The notes under the pieces are model-generated. The model searched no databases. It was given only the letters and a program-made list of their open reading frames with translations, and was not told where the DNA came from. Of a stretch of DNA of 6,477 nt, positions 6,372-6,477 are shown piece by piece. Origin of the DNA: Planctomycetota bacterium. Lineage in GTDB: Bacteria; Planctomycetota; Phycisphaerae; SM23-33; FEN-1343. The position numbers and the translations under genes were made by a program. Position 1 is the stretch's first letter. Every line of letters begins with the position of its first letter. The stretch covers positions 1-6,477 of the forward strand of contig JABMQG010000498.1 in NCBI GenBank assembly GCA_013203365.1, given 5' to 3'.

Positions 6372-6476
6372 TCAACTGAGGCGTGCCAAGGTCATGACCT
6401 TGTGTGCCGTCACCGCCAGGAGCGGTCCGAACCGCTCGGCGAGGCCGATCAGTCGGCCTGTTTGGGCGGTAGGCGC
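6372..6476 (-). CDS. Possible C-terminal end of a gene running in from the right edge
   Basis: A minus-strand frame is open from the window edge to TGA at 6372-6374, giving 34 codons that end RLIGLAERFGPLLAVTAHK plus VMTLARLS. About three quarters of codons end in G or C, which looks coding-like, and the gene would converge on the membrane protein gene. No family is recognised. The same bases form a dense set of palindromes, so the open frame could be a by-product of a non-coding structured element. Confidence 0.35.
   Translation of the reverse strand, partial: APTAQTGRLIGLAERFGPLLAVTAHKVMTLARLS
6387..6402. repeat. Perfect 16-bp palindrome
   Basis: CAAGGTCATGACCTTG equals its own reverse complement over all 16 bases, with no spacer. 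It consists of two inverted AGGTCA half-sites. A third AGGTCA lies at 6369-6374 as a direct copy exactly 20 bp away. The symmetry fits a dimeric DNA-binding protein site or one of the elements in the neighbouring palindrome cluster. Confidence 0.6.
6404..6476. repeat. Palindrome cluster able to fold as a three-way junction
   Basis: Two perfect 7-bp stems with 4-nt loops lie side by side: GAGCGGT-CCGA-ACCGCTC (6420-6437) and AGGCCGA-TCAG-TCGGCCT (6442-6459). They are enclosed by an outer stem pairing ACCGCC (6412-6417) with GGCGGT (6465-6470). This outer stem continues past a small internal loop with 6404-6408 paired to 6472-6476 (one G-T pair). The result is a Y- or T-shaped fold on either strand. 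The base pairing is read directly; the nature of the element (REP-like repeat, structured RNA, element end) is not determined. Confidence 0.5.
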
Positions 6477-6477
6477 C

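Noticed and set aside
6404..6476. tRNA or other cloverleaf RNA
   Set aside because: The stems have 7 pairs with 4-nt loops and there is no T-loop, anticodon-loop or acceptor-end pattern.
1..6477. CRISPR array, insertion sequence or integrase
   Set aside because: No regularly spaced direct repeats and no transposase or integrase motifs were found in any well-supported frame.

Overview
The window is moderately GC-rich bacterial DNA, densely coded and without introns. The genes belong to cell-surface carbohydrate synthesis. There is no rRNA, tRNA or phage gene to fix the taxon. Base composition, the mix of genes (sugar-nucleotide enzymes, a sulfotransferase, a GT-C type membrane protein) and Shine-Dalgarno sites would suit a Gram-negative-type environmental bacterium; a planctomycete-like host is only a guess.

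Layout. A leftward (minus-strand) block fills 5-4412. In transcription order it holds a glucose-1-phosphate cytidylyltransferase (rfbF-like, 3546-4412), an extended SDR resembling UDP-glucuronate decarboxylase (UXS-like, 2397-3485), a UDP-glucose/GDP-mannose-type nucleotide-sugar 6-dehydrogenase (1108-2400, sharing an ATGA overlap with the SDR gene), and, after a 173-bp gap with a GC-rich hairpin, a PAPS-dependent sulfotransferase-like gene (5-934). A rightward gene, 4732-6312, encodes a multi-spanning GT-C (GT39/ArnT-like) membrane protein. The divergent region 4413-4731 carries several inverted repeats that look regulatory. Past 6312 is a short stretch ending at the window edge, with a dense set of perfect palindromes and possibly the last 34 codons of a minus-strand gene.

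How the genes fit together. The cytidylyltransferase activates glucose-1-phosphate. The dehydrogenase oxidises C6 of an NDP-hexose to an NDP-uronic acid. The UXS-like SDR would decarboxylate that to an NDP-pentose (xylose-type). The membrane GT-C protein could transfer a lipid-linked sugar outside the membrane, and the sulfotransferase could sulfate the product. No CDP-glucose 4,6-dehydratase (RfbG), the usual partner of RfbF, is present. The cassette therefore raises the untested possibility of a CDP-glucose to CDP-glucuronate to CDP-pentose route, or of two independent sugar-nucleotide branches.

The strongest unexplained signals are the palindrome cluster at 6387-6476, which can be drawn as a three-way junction, and the paired inverted repeats at 4541-4616 between the divergent genes.
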